Assembly (NCBI GenBank): GCA_003665825.1
Contig: QPFY01000005.1
Coordinates: forward strand, 496,001 to 560,000
Reading direction: 5' to 3'
Length of the DNA: 64,000 nt
DNA from: Microbotryum silenes-acaulis
Lineage: Eukaryota; Basidiomycota; Microbotryomycetes; Microbotryales; Microbotryaceae
Shown here: positions 1 to 16,523 of the stretch, piece by piece
Layout: the number at the start of each line of letters is the position of its first letter
How positions within the stretch are numbered: position 1 is the first letter of the stretch
Notes under the pieces: generated by a model
Told to the model about the DNA's origin: nothing
Databases searched by the model: none
The model's input: only the letters and a program-made list of their open reading frames with translations
Position numbers and translations under genes: made by a program

Positions 1-605
1 GGACAGCACCCTTCCTGTCTTTACCCCCTTGTACCAGCACCGCATATTATGACCGTCTTATACGTTTGTGCTCCTTTAGTCATCAGCCACTTTTGGCTTC
101 TCGTTTTGGCTTGTCTCTATCAATGATGTCTTGGGCCTTCTAGCAGCTTCACTCGCTTTCCTCAGTCTCCTGTGCTTCCTTCTGCAAATTCACTCGTCAC
201 AGCTTTTTGATACACAGCCATCCGTACTTCGGATTAAACTGTATTGGATTAGTTACACGTAAGTGACTAAGGGGAATGCCACGAGTGACGACGGGCGTCC
301 GCCCGCCCTCGTTCTAACAGAAGATGGCGGAAGCACAATCCAAGTTAGATGATCCGGAGATAAGACTCGTGGCTGCTGAGGAAGCGTATGTAAAGGAGGC
401 ATGTGAAGATATACCAAGAAAGGAGATATAGACGCTCTATGGGGTCTAGGGAACAGCGCGGACTATGCGACGGCATCGGGAGCGACGGCGACGAAGCTAC
501 CACGGGAACCGTGTCGGGGGTGATGGGGTGGGTGAGCGCTGAAGATATCAAAGCGGACTGGATGAGCAGCAATTCCTTTCAAAGAGGGAGAAGATCGATT
601 ATAGC
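1..605. other. Left-edge intergenic sequence
   Basis: No reading frame here has convincing protein character or splice-linked exons. It lies beyond the 3' end of the HAD phosphatase gene, which reads leftward and stops at 606, so the right part is probably that gene's 3' UTR and terminator. I see no tRNA, LTR or tandem repeat. Confidence 0.5.
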
Positions 606-2499
606 TCACTCGATGACAATCTTGATGCGGCCGTCCTTCTGAGGGAATGCGTGGACGCAGTCCAACGAGGCTGATAATGGAGATGTCTCAAGCGATGTCA
701 ACACCTCTTCAACTTCTTCTCAATGACTGAGATAGAGAACTACTTACGAACGATGTAGTGCGCTCCGCTATCCGAGATCTTCTCGACGGGGTGGGACGTG
801 CAGATGGCGATCGTTTTTGCGCCGGAGGAGACACCCGCTTTGATGCCCGACGGCGAGTCCTCAAAGACGAGGCACGTCTCGACGGGGATGCCGAGCTCCT
901 CGGCGGCCTAGAGTTGCGAAAGGATGGTCCGTCAGCATGCAGATGAAATGTCCAGACGGAAATCCAGTGCTCCATGACTGACCAAGATGAACGGATCGGG
1001 GTGGGGCTTGCCGCGCTTGAGCCTCGGGTCATCGGCAGTGATCGTCACGGCAGGTCGCTTGATGCCGGCGCGGGCAAGGGCTCCGTGGCAGTCTATTGCG
1101 GTCAATCGGACGTTTCAGGACGACAGATTAATCAACATCGCATGTGGATGCAACTTACAAGTCTTGGCACCTGAGGTGGCGACAGCATAACGAGCTTGGG
1201 GCAGGGAGGCGATCAGGCGGCGCACACCGGGCAGGATGCGGACAGACTTGTCTTGGCAGCTACAGTGTCGAAAGAACACAGTCAGTGATCGGGTCACATT
1301 AGGGCATGACCGTCATGTTAGAACGCACCCAATCTCCTCTTCGGTGTATTCGCTGATGTCAAAGTCGTCGTCGGACTCGTCGTCATCATCGAAGGGCGAT
1401 GTTAATTCAGCGAGGCGATCTCGGCTCGGCGCATCCCCGGTCGAAAGTCTGGCGAGCTTCGCATTGACGGTGTCGAGGTTGGCACTGTCGTTGTTTGTTC
1501 CTAGGCCAGTATCCTCGGGACTTTCGGTGGCTTGAGGGGTCTGCATGATCGATGATCATCCCGTCAGATCAGTTTGAACAAACCTTCGATGAGGATGCTC
1601 GAAACAGTGACTCACAGCGATCTTGCTCATGCCGAATTGACCACCGGCGAGACCGGACAGGAGAGGGTTCGGTCCTGACGAGTGGGAAGGTCGGCGACTC
1701 CCGGCATTGGAGCCACGTCGACTGTTGGACTGCGAGTTGCGGCGACTGGACGCCTCTGAGCTCCTCCTTGAGCGCACCTTGACGGAGAACTCGTCGGCTT
1801 CCCTGAGAATGCGCTTCTCGAACTGGTGATCGCACGGGCAGGAGGGTAAACGTGTCAGTTCACAAGACCAGGTAGAAAAGCCTGGCTCGAACGCGAGATG
1901 ACCCAGCAGCACTCACCTCCTCGACATGGGGTTCCATCTGCTCGTTCGTCAATCGACGGAGCTGGGGCTTGAGATCGCGCAAGTTGTCGATCGCGCGACG
2001 TCCGTGAGTCGCGGCGATGACCTCGTCGGCGGGCTTGCCCAACTCTTCTGCGACCGAGCTCCATGCTGACTCTACGGCGGCGATCGAATCGACCAATGTG
2101 CCTGTCGAGGTTCAAATTCTTGAGAGTAAGTGACATGAAAACAGAATCGATGGCCGAGGGATTGAGATTAGCGCCCGTCCGGCTCGCTGTCGCTTATCGA
2201 CTTGGAGTGCCGAGTCCCACGCTCGGGCTCGGTCATCATCGTCATGCAATATCGATCCGTGCGCGCGCTCGCTCGCCCAGACGGCGAACGTTTCGACACG
2301 GAGCGCGCTGACTTTGCCGAAACGCTGGGGTGTTGTGTGACCCGGTAGAGGGGAGATCAACACGACGAGTCGTTTGGATCTAGTTCGACTCACCGTCCAT
2401 GTCAAAGAGGATGCCCTCGACGTAGAATTCGGCGTGTTCGACGGGGTGTGTCGGCGAGAGCGACATCTCGAGCGCGGAAGGCTGTTTGGTGAGCTGCAT
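606..2499 (-). CDS. HAD-superfamily sugar/glycerol phosphatase with RRxS-rich insert
   Basis: Eight exons on the minus strand: 2499-2394, 2101-1917, 1822-1616, 1540-1329, 1259-1159, 1092-983, 907-748 and 670-606. They join in phase to 381 residues. Motif I is FDMDGT at residues 32-37 (nucleophile Asp33, acid/base Asp35), split by intron 1. Later exons give VATSG (motif II), GKPHPDPF (motif III lysine region) and FEDSPSGIKAG (motif IV acids). This order is that of the GPP1/DOG family, cytosolic phosphatases acting on glycerol-3-phosphate or 2-deoxyglucose-6-phosphate; the substrate cannot be decided here. Family members are usually about 240-260 residues. The excess lies in exons 3 and 4 (residues 98-237), with repeated RRSS, RRNS, RRGS and RRPS tetrapeptides followed by an acidic stretch. 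The start is the first ATG in frame with motif I; a 5' UTR intron is possible just upstream. Confidence 0.85.
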
Positions 2500-5396
2500 G
2501 ATCGTCTGTGCAGTGCAATCGCCGACAGAGACACGAGGCACAGGAATCAGGGCAAGAGTGTTCAGAATAGGTCAGCTCGAGTATCCCTGAGACCAGACTT
2601 TATGGTGGGCGGGCGAGCAAGCAACAGCGCGAGGAGACACCGTCGAGCTAATCGCAGCGACCCGACGTGCTGGGACCCCGGCGGAAGCGCCTCGAGCGCC
2701 GGCGCGTGTCCGAACGAGGGTTTGGGAAGAGAGTGCTGGCGCGACAAGGCGAAGAGGGCCCATGATACTTACAGGTCCAATCAAAGTTGTGATGGGGCGA
2801 CTTGACAAAATCAGGTTGTAGTCAGAGTTATGGGGCCGGGCAAGAGAGCCGTCGAGCTGCCCGACGGTAGCGAAAGAAAATCGGCCAAACACGAGGGCAC
2901 CAGAAAATGGCGGAATGACGTAACGTCCGCCGCGCCAGAACGGCTTGCGAAGCACCCCAAAGCCGACTGGATGGTCGAACCCCCCCCCCCGGGCCCACGC
3001 AGCCGCGGGAGCGGGTGTAGATTTCGACCGAGCCCTATCCTTATAGACAATACCAATATTCCTACTAATGTTCCGAAGAGTCGAATTCGGAACGGAAATG
3101 CGATATAGCTGTTGTACCCAATACCGCCCGCTGACGAGATGGAGGATACGACCAAGTAATCTGCACAGGTAAGACAGCTGCTGTATTGACCCTCTGCACC
3201 CCCCCCACCCCGCTCCTAATTTCTGCTTTTCTTCACTCACTACTCACTACCCCCCACCCCCCTTTTTTTGATAGATTTCAATAAGAATATAATTATGTTA
3301 ATGCCTAAAAACCTTTGGAAAAGTCGGAGGGCATGAGTTAAGCACACTGGCTAGGCCAGCTTCGGAGCTTCGGATCTCGAGGATGGGAATTTCCTTTAGC
3401 CGAGTCATATTGGGCCCTACTGGGTCTTAAATGGTATTAATAGTTTTGGGACCAAAAAGCTTGCTGGTCACTTGCTGTTATTGAAGTCTGTTAGACAAAA
3501 AAGGAGGCTCACGGTTCCCTCCCGCACGTTGACCTTGGCCCAAGTACATCGAAGCGTCGACGCACACTGGGTGACTAAATGCTCCTCAAATTGACTCGGA
3601 TCAGGTTGATGATCGGTCCCTCTTCTTGTTCTTCCCCAATGCTCGATTGGGAGCAATCATACACCCTGTCCAAACACGACCTCATCGCTGTCTCTCGAGC
3701 CTCGCATCTTAACCAATGATCATTTTGTGATTGTTCCGGGCCGCGTCTCGATCGTTGTTGACACAAAGCACACAAGGGGACCACACCGGTGACATTTCCG
3801 GTAGGACGTCTCAGAATTTGGGTGTGTAGCTCTTCATTATCTCGTCATCTGATTAGGTCCTATTCTCTGAAGTGCGGCTTGACTTCTGACAAATCGCACT
3901 TTTCACAATGCATGCATGACAGGGACTTATCGCTTGACCCTCAGCTGCGCACCCAACGCAGAATCGAACACTGCAGTAGAAGGCTGTGGGCGACTTGGTG
4001 GGAAATGCAATACAGAGGGCGACTGGTAATTCTCAGGTTCGACTTTCACAAATATGTCTGCCATTTGGAAACCCGAGTGTTCAAGACGATTTCGATCGCA
4101 ATGTTGACCACCGGTGGATTCTCCCCGCGTCGGGTACTCTGACTGAAAAACCTAGTCACTTTCAGTGCCACTACAGTACGGTCTAATGAAGACCCTCGTT
4201 TTTAAAAAGAAGATTTCAAGCAAACAGAACCGAGGAGACCGATTGAGATACCACCAGAAGTGTCATCTGCAAAGGCTGCGTTGGTCGACAGTAGAAACAA
4301 TCGGAGGCCAGCAATAGCTCGCAGGCCACTCGTGCACTCTGATGCGAGGAGGAATGGTAGAGTACGAAGAATAACATCGTGATTCTGACTCAAAAATGTT
4401 CGTTCAGGAGTATACACCTCACTGTTCAGTCCATAGCTAACTCTGAGCTTCTGCCTTTACGATGTTGTACTACATGTACCGGTGAGAGCACGCGACGGAT
4501 CGGGTCACACGGCCGAGAGCACATGAAATGCGCAGGTGTGATTGGCATCAAAGTCGCCTGTTTCTCAGCACACGGGACAGAGATTATGGGTGTATCGTCA
4601 AACTCATTCCTCCTTATCAAACTAGAATTGGTTCGATTATACACGAACATCCGGTCAGGGGTACTGAGTGCGTCGTCATGTATCTGAAATGTCGAGAGTC
4701 CAGTGTCGACGCAAACATTTAACTGTCTTAGTGGCTGCGTGGCTTAAAACGGCCAAGACAACACCATTGAAAAGCACCGAAAAACAGATTGAGTATGGGA
4801 CCAGGTTAGCTTTCGTTCGAGTACACATTAGAATTCGAGTGGGGGTTAATGGAGTCTGATAATTAGCAATGTGATCTCTGCTGAGATCTCAGGAAGTATC
4901 AGCAAAGACCTGGCACGGACTTCGGGCATCTGACTGGCCTGACTGCGCACCCTATAAACACCAAACGCAATGGCGGAAATTGGAAAGCGCACTCACTAAG
5001 CGCAGCCCAGAAGAATGCCCGCTTATCTTATCACCAGCAGCAGAGAGCTTTCCTCCTGGATTTCTAGCTGACCTGATAGACCTCCCGCTGTCAGCACTAC
5101 TGCTGGGCAGTGACCTTTTCAAGCGGGCTAGAGCGCATTTAAGCGGTAGCCAACCCCTGCCAGCGTTGGTTGCCTCTCGGTCGTATGGTTGCTACTTTGC
5201 ATTCTCTGCACTTCCGGGGGAAGGGCCATATTGTATGACATGAAGACACACTAGTCAATAAAAAGGCAAAAGCACGCGAGCGCTCGCATCATCTGTTTGG
5301 ATTGAGGCATTTGGAACAAGAGCCTTCGATACCAGACAGCCACTGAAGATTTCACCAAGTTTCGTCATCACTGCCATCATCTTCCGCATTCAAGTC
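2500..5396. other. Gene-poor interval
   Basis: No convincing coding sequence. Frames are short and lack family motifs, including a 222-codon minus-strand frame at 2572-3240 made mostly of low-complexity residues. Homopolymer C runs occur near 2980 and 3200. A MITE-like inverted repeat lies at 3263-3502. The 2.5-2.9 kb end is the promoter side of the phosphatase gene. Confidence 0.5.
3263..3502. repeat. MITE-like element with imperfect terminal inverted repeats
   Basis: The left end reads TTTTTTTGATAGATTTCAAT and the right end (3475-3502) reads as its imperfect reverse complement, TATTGAAGTCTGTTAGACAA followed by A. About 68 bases of the left arm (3263-3330) match 58423-58491 in the opposite orientation at an eye-estimated 80-85%. 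A dispersed short sequence with inverted ends and no ORF fits a non-autonomous DNA transposon remnant. No target-site duplication is clear, and the mobile nature is inferred. Confidence 0.45.
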
Positions 5397-5782
5397 TCAC
5401 TCCTCAAGCCTAAATGCACCGTTGTCTGTGGCGTCGATAGAGTGATGACTCAAATCGTCGCTCGACTGATCACTCATATCAAAGTCAACTCCTTCGTTCG
5501 TGTTGTCGTCCGTCTCATCAATCGTCTCATAGGGCTGCCGGCAAACGAAGTCAAATCCTGCAGGTCATCCGCTGTCGTTCGCTGAGAAAGTTCCGCGTCG
5601 TCGGTACACCAAAGCCGAAGCTCCACGCACCCCTCCATCTGTTGTTCGCCAGTGTCCTGGGTGCACCGCCACAAGTAATCAAGGCTCGGGATCGATGGCA
5701 ATGGAGGAGGGCTCGGGTCGGCGTTTGGACGCCGCCTCGTCGGGATGCCGTGGATACTGTTGGATCCGGTCGCATCCGCCAT
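5397..5782 (-). CDS. Possible hypothetical gene, 3' exons only
   Basis: A minus-strand frame ending at a TGA at 5397-5399 encodes an acidic C-terminus with ETIDETDDNTNEGVDF followed by MSDQSSDDLSHH. It can be joined through a GTGTAC donor and a CTGCAG acceptor to an upstream frame around 5600-5780, where a proline-rich frame starting MADATGSNS also opens. Neither arrangement gives a recognisable domain. The acidic, serine-rich composition looks more protein-like than the surroundings. Function unknown; it may be a chance frame. Confidence 0.25.
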
Positions 5783-11425
<5,643 letters not shown>

Positions 11426-11796
11426 AAGACTGGCTCCTTTTCTCGTTCTCGCACGGGCCATGACCTCATCTTTTTCTTTTTCTTCTTCTTCTTCGCCCCC
11501 TCCTCTGGTCCCGTGGTCGCCCCGTTCTCGATGATCGTGTCAGCCGGCTTCTTCTTCCTCCTCCTCCTCGTGAATTTCTTACGCTTGGTCTTGGTCTCTT
11601 CTTCCTTATCTTTCCCATCTAGGGACGCTGAATTTGCTTGTGGTAGTGGCGGTGCGTGTCGCAGGGAGCCCATGCTTGAAGCGATGCCGATGGGTGCATT
11701 GCGGTGGGGGAGGCTTGAAGCTTGAAGGTGGGGGTGCCACTGGCCAGTGTGTGCTGAGGCAAAGGCCCGATTAGCGTAGGCGAGTAGCAAGTGCAC
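11426..11796 (-). pseudogene. Lysine-rich ORF possibly split by copia element 1
   Basis: On the minus strand this stretch encodes a lysine/arginine-rich tail (KRKKFTRRRRKKKPADTI and a run of eight lysines). At the insertion site the frame continues across to 6403-6311 once the element and one TSD copy are ignored, adding about 28 codons before a stop. Nucleolar and ribosome-biogenesis proteins often have such tails, but no domain identifies it, and a CTT-rich microsatellite alone could create the frame. Whether this was a gene is uncertain. Confidence 0.3.
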
Positions 11797-12646
11797 TACT
11801 TAGCCGCTATTTTGCCTCCGGGCGCTGGCGGTGGGGGAGGGATGGTATACCATGCCTGTACCAACGTTTTCCTGGGTCAAATTTCAAAAATGTTCTTTTC
11901 GGCCTTTGCTGCAAGGATTTGACGCGCCGATCGAGCTCGCGCGCTCGGGCCTCCCCTCTCCTCTCTCCCCTGCTGAGCTATAGCTGTGCCTCGTACACAC
12001 GCGGGCTCACAGGCGGTCACTCGCGCTGCACGTTCCCTTCAGGGCCTTCACTGCACCGTCGACGTCTCCACCAGCCTCTGCCGCTGCGTTTACCACCGTT
12101 GATACGGGTGCGTTCCTCACTCCCAAGATCACCTCACAGTTGACGAAGTCGCTGACCGAGAGTTCCATCTTGCCGGACGTTCACAGCTGCTAGCAGCTCG
12201 TTATGAAACCCTCGACGTGGCTCGCTTAGAGTAGCTCGGGGTAAGTGCTTCGATACACCCAAGCTTGTTGCACGGTGTACTTTGCACTTGGATCCCTGCA
12301 AATTCTTTGTGGGGGCATTTTGCTCCGGGCCCTTGTTGGGCAACGAGCTAAATCGCATATCTCTCAGCAGACCCTTTGCCGTCCTTTGCACCAACCGCGC
12401 CCCAACTGTATCACCAAGAAGTTCGGACTCTCTTCTGTTTAGATCAATCTCTTGCGGTTTTCCCCAGAGGGCTGGGTTTCACCGCTTGAGGTATTTGTTT
12501 AACAACTCCTCTCCTAGATTTGCACCGCTTGTGCACCCCTTGTGCTCCGCTTCTACATAGCTTTTGACACCAATGTTGTCCTTCGTCTTGCTGCAACTCG
12601 AACCACTATTCCGCTGCGACTCGCGCGAGTGGTCAGGGGAGTCGAC

Positions 12647-12814
12647 CATGGACGGGCAACACAAGTAATGGGTCGTTCGGACTCAGAGTAGTACGAGCAG
12701 ATGCGTTAAAATACGAGTGTCATGTAACAACCACCAAGAACATTGCTTTTTTCATTGTTGCTGCTACAAATCAGGTCGACTTGGTGACCTCGGGTGACTG
12801 AGAGGTCTCCTTTT
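12647..12814. repeat. Direct repeat, copy 1
   Basis: About 168 bp repeated at 12962-13130 with about 93% identity by eye, offset by 315 bases. Both copies begin CCATGGAC and end GTCTCCTTTT. No ORF or terminal inverted repeat is visible. Confidence 0.85.
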
Positions 12815-12961
12815 AGTCGGTGAGAGATCGAAAGATGAGGGAGTGAGAGGGTAGTACCCGAGGTGCTCGTCGCGTCAGACGTGAACAGGTTGCGCGTGAC
12901 GGGGACCGGCGCGCTCCTGGCTCATCAGCTCGATCTTCTGACCCCTCAAAATGACTCCGAG

Positions 12962-13130
12962 CCATGGACAGGCAACACAAGTAATGGGTCGTTCGTACTC
13001 AGAGTAGTACGAGCAGACGCGTTAAAATACGAGTGTCATTTTGCAACCATCAAGAACACTGCTTTGTTCATTGTTGCTGCTACAAATCAGGTCGACTTGG
13101 TGACCTCGGGTGACCGAGGGGTCTCCTTTT
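12962..13130. repeat. Direct repeat, copy 2
   Basis: Second copy of the 12647-12814 repeat. It differs by scattered substitutions such as GGACAGG for GGACGGG and a small change near CATTTTGCAACC. Confidence 0.85.
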
Positions 13131-13271
13131 TCGGAAGACCGCAGGGCCGGGGCAGCTGCGATGCCGAGCGGCGGCGGCGGCGCGGGCTGGCGTCATTGGC
13201 ACCGATGACGCAAGCTAGTAGAGCTTGACCTCGAGTCGCTTGATAAGCGCCAAACCTGGCCTCAGGGCGAG

Positions 13272-13279
13272 TATAAAAG
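13272..13279 (+). promoter_or_regulatory. TATA-box-like element
   Basis: TATAAAAG followed within about 50 bases by a CT-rich tract (TCTCTCTCTCC and CTTCTTCTTCG) and an ATG at 13327, a typical fungal core-promoter layout. No convincing protein follows; the short frame from that ATG meets a GTAGGT after 24 codons. It may drive an unrecognised or non-coding transcript. Confidence 0.4.
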
Positions 13280-13739
13280 CGCCCCCCCCTCTCACCTCTC
13301 TCTCTCTCCTTCCTTCTTCTTCGTTGATGAGTACCTCTCACACTCCTCCACCACTGGGCCGTAACCGACTAGCGCATCGACGCAGCACCGAGGCGGTAGG
13401 TGGTGGAAGTCGGCAGTAGTGTACCATCAGCCACCGTGAGTTCACCCCTCCCACTCGTTGCAAGTACCACCCTCGCTGACTTGGGCACTGCCCTCCTCTC
13501 GTCTTGACTCGGATCGTCACCAGCCTCCGATCGCACGCTCTTGATCGAAGAGGGGCCCACGGCAGTCCTGGTCGTCTTGCGAGGTAAAAAGTTTGGGAGA
13601 AGTTGTTGGTTATCATTGTATCGGGTCAGTCCCGCTTGTGGCCGCCTCCGAGCATGCACCCCCACCGCCACCGCAGCTGCCATCATCGGCCGGACACGAC
13701 CTCGTACGACGGACTTGGGCTGACCTTGCTCCGACCTTC

Positions 13740-14090
13740 ACCTTTGCATGCCCGTTCATCTTCATCTACCTTCACATCACACCATCTTCACCTCCATCAC
13801 CATCTTCACCTCTACATCGATTCTCGTCTTCACCTTCACCCTTCACCCTTCCCCATCACGTTCGCTTCCACCTCGAATCACCTCCACCTCACCACCTTCA
13901 TCCCTTGTCTTCACCTCTACGTCTGTTCCTCCCCATTGCACCTCCACCTTCGACGTGCCCTCATTTCATGTTGCTCTTTCTTTGACCTTGATCTTGATCG
14001 TCAACCTCCCCTTCACCGCACCGTCAACCTCTTGCTTACGTCATCCACCTCCACCTCCACCTTTGCCTCCACCTCGGGATTTGGCGTTAC
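13740..14090. repeat. Pyrimidine-rich low-complexity tract
   Basis: Dominated by imperfect repeats of CTTCACCTCCAC-like units on the plus strand over about 350 bases. Plus-strand frames read through it only as Pro/Ser/His/Thr-rich low complexity, and minus-strand frames are interrupted. Confidence 0.6.
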
Positions 14091-14705
14091 AGGGGGTTTC
14101 CTTGTCCGCTAATCGGCAGTGCAAGACGTCATGACCGGTATCAATGATGAATCAACAACTTTGTCCACAAAAAGTGAGTTTTATGCACACCAAGTGTGAC
14201 TGCCTACTAGTAGTTCCGTCTGCTCGAACGTAAAGTTGCGAGCTGCTGCTAACGTGGTCACCCGCTGCCAACAGCTGCTTCAACTGGCAATGCGGCGGGA
14301 CAGGTCAGACTCGAGGATGGGGATGATGGAGAGGAAGTGGGGATGTGTGGGAGTTCGCCGTGTCTGCTTTTTTAGTCTTTTTATCACGTGCACGTATCAG
14401 GCCGCGTTGCACAGCGACTCCGACTGGTGTCCTCTTCTTTGTTTTCTCATGGTTTGGGTAGAACAGAGTCCGAGGATTAACCGTACTGGAATGTCGAGCA
14501 GCAGGTCCTCTCCCGGCGACGTTGATAGGGCACAAAAGATACGGGTGCCGATGGGATGTCGTTCAGGGCTTCTTGAAAAAATCAAACTGTTACAGAAATG
14601 CAATACGTGACCATCTCCGCCCTAGCGACGGAAAAAAAATGAAAAATAGTTCAATACGGACCCCTATAACGTTATCGCTCTACCAGACGCTGCGCCGAGT
14701 GGTCC

Positions 14706-16523
14706 TCAGTCGCCTTGTCTGACGGGAGCAGAAACGACCCGAATCCCAATTTGAGAAACCTCGTGTTCCTTCCAATCCCACTTGATACTTTCCCAGGGCC
14801 AAGCCCGCTTCGACGATTGACTCCTCCACTCGTCCAGGATCGCCCGAGTCATCCTCCCCTCCCAGCTCTCGCTCGCGGTCATATCCTCAAAGATGCCGTC
14901 CTCGATCAATTCCTTTGGCGACGCGAGCAGCTCGGCGCCGTATTTTTCGTGCTCCAGAATGCGCTTGCGTTCGTCCCCTTTCAATTCTTGCTCGGTCGGC
15001 ACGTAATGAGACGCGCACCCGAGGGGTCCCTCGATCGCCCGCCAATCCGTGTGCACGTCTTTGGCGACCTCGGCTTTCGCGATACAATTCGCGAGCGATC
15101 GTTGCGCGTAGTGGTTGATGCCTAATGAGTTGTCGGGAAGGACCAGGCCCTTCATCGGGTAGATGTTGTTGGGGGGCTTGAGTCGATTCCCGAGCGCGTC
15201 CATGATGATGTTGGCTTCTGGGCGGTCGCCATTCGAAGCCTGGCAGCTGTGTGCTCCCCACCACGACGCCGGGCGAGGTACATTCGGGTCCGGCCATTGA
15301 AGCAGCATCTGGAAGTACAAGGGCCAAATTTTCAAATATTTACCATTCGTCAGTCCTAGCATCTAGCAATCCGGAGCGCCGAACGACTGACCTTTCCCCA
15401 AGTTTTCCTACCGGGATCCTTCTTCTCCCGAACGACGTGTCTCTCCGTCACGTATTCCATACCGATCTCTCGTACGCCCACGTTAGTGAACGTGATCCTG
15501 GGGATCGGCACGCAAGTCGCATTTATTAGCTCGTGTGAGAGCAGGTGGTGCAGCGGGTAATCCCAGTTGTTCAGCTCGACCTGGCTCAATTTCCCAGATG
15601 TGCTTGGTCTTGGAACTTGGGCTGTGCTTGATGCCGAATCTAGCACGAGGAACTCGTCGACGTCCATGTGAGCCGCCCAGAGAGAGGTGGAAAGGACCTC
15701 ACGCTCGCAGAGCCTCAGCAGGTCGTCACGATGATGAGCTCCAACAAGGACGTCGTCTGGTGAAGCAGCGTCGGGGCCCAAGAAGTGTCAGCGAGTTCCC
15801 GCGGAGCAGTACGCGAGTCGCACTCTTCAAAGTACAAAACATAACTGACCTGGATAGTTGAGCTCGTACAGGACCACGCTGCCCTCTTCGAGCCACGGTC
15901 GTAAAAGCTTGCGCATCCTGAGCGTCGGCTTGTTGTCGAATAAGTATATCCGCTCTACATCCAGATGATGTTTAGATAGGGGTGGATTCAGTATGAAAGA
16001 CCCATATGCTACTTTGCACCTTGTGAGTTCAGCCACGAAGCGAGGACGAGCACTCACCAACTCCGAGCAAGCGGTGCCACGTGATCCACTCGACGAGGAA
16101 CTCTTCCTCGTGCGTCGCGATGCTGCAAAGGCTGAGGTTGAACTGCGTCGGTCGGTTCTTCTGGTCCAAGAGATTGAATTCGGCGATGGCCTGCACGAGT
16201 GGCACCGCGGTCGTTTCATCCGTCGAGACCGGATCACGCTCGATGAAGGGAAATGGTCGGGTCGACTCGTCCACCGTTTCGGAGTCCGTCAATCGGTCAA
16301 ACTTGGCTCTATAGACACGCGCCAACACGGAGTATGGTCAACCAACGAATGCGTCGCTCGGCGCCTCCATGCTCGTGGGTCATTCAAGCTGGACGTACCG
16401 TACACTGGCCGAAGCCAGCTTTCGCAGCGTTTGTTTGCTCGACGCGCTGAACGACACAACGAGTGCCACAACGAGCAGCACCGAGAGCACCGCGAGCCGG
16501 CGCGACGGCGTGACGACGGCCAT
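14706..16523 (-). CDS. Glycosyltransferase family 92 (DUF23-like) membrane protein
   Basis: Five exons on the minus strand: 16523-16399, 16308-16058, 15954-15850, 15756-15392 and 15308-14706. They give 482 residues in phase. A short basic N-terminus is followed by a hydrophobic signal-anchor (residues about 12-27, LAVLSVLLVVALVVSF), predicting a type II Golgi protein. The GT92 core reads LCSIATHEEEFLVEWITWHRLLGV across exon 2, then ERIYLFDNKPT, and MDVDEFLVL, the DxD-like metal/nucleotide-sugar site. The family transfers galactose or related sugars in animals and plants; the fungal acceptor is unknown. The start is the ATG just before the hydrophobic segment. Confidence 0.88.

Larger units (their letters stand above)
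11797..14705. other. Gene-poor interval with repeats and a TATA-like promoter
   Basis: No supported gene. It contains a 168-bp direct repeat (12647-12814 and 12962-13130), a TATA box at 13272 and a long pyrimidine-rich tract at 13740-14090. A short frame at 14131-14175 starts with ATG and ends at a GTGAGT donor, but no downstream exon is recognisable. Confidence 0.45.

Noticed and set aside
2572..3240. 222-codon minus-strand ORF
   Set aside because: Starts in homopolymer C and low-complexity DNA, no domain, no splice context.
13603..14112. Ser/His/Leu/Thr-rich ORFs on the plus strand
   Set aside because: Products of a pyrimidine-rich simple-sequence tract; all three plus frames are partly open.
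11430..14705. tRNA or rRNA genes
   Set aside because: I searched by eye for GTTCRANYC-type T-arms here and in the other gene-poor stretches and found no cloverleaf; a tRNAscan-SE run would decide.
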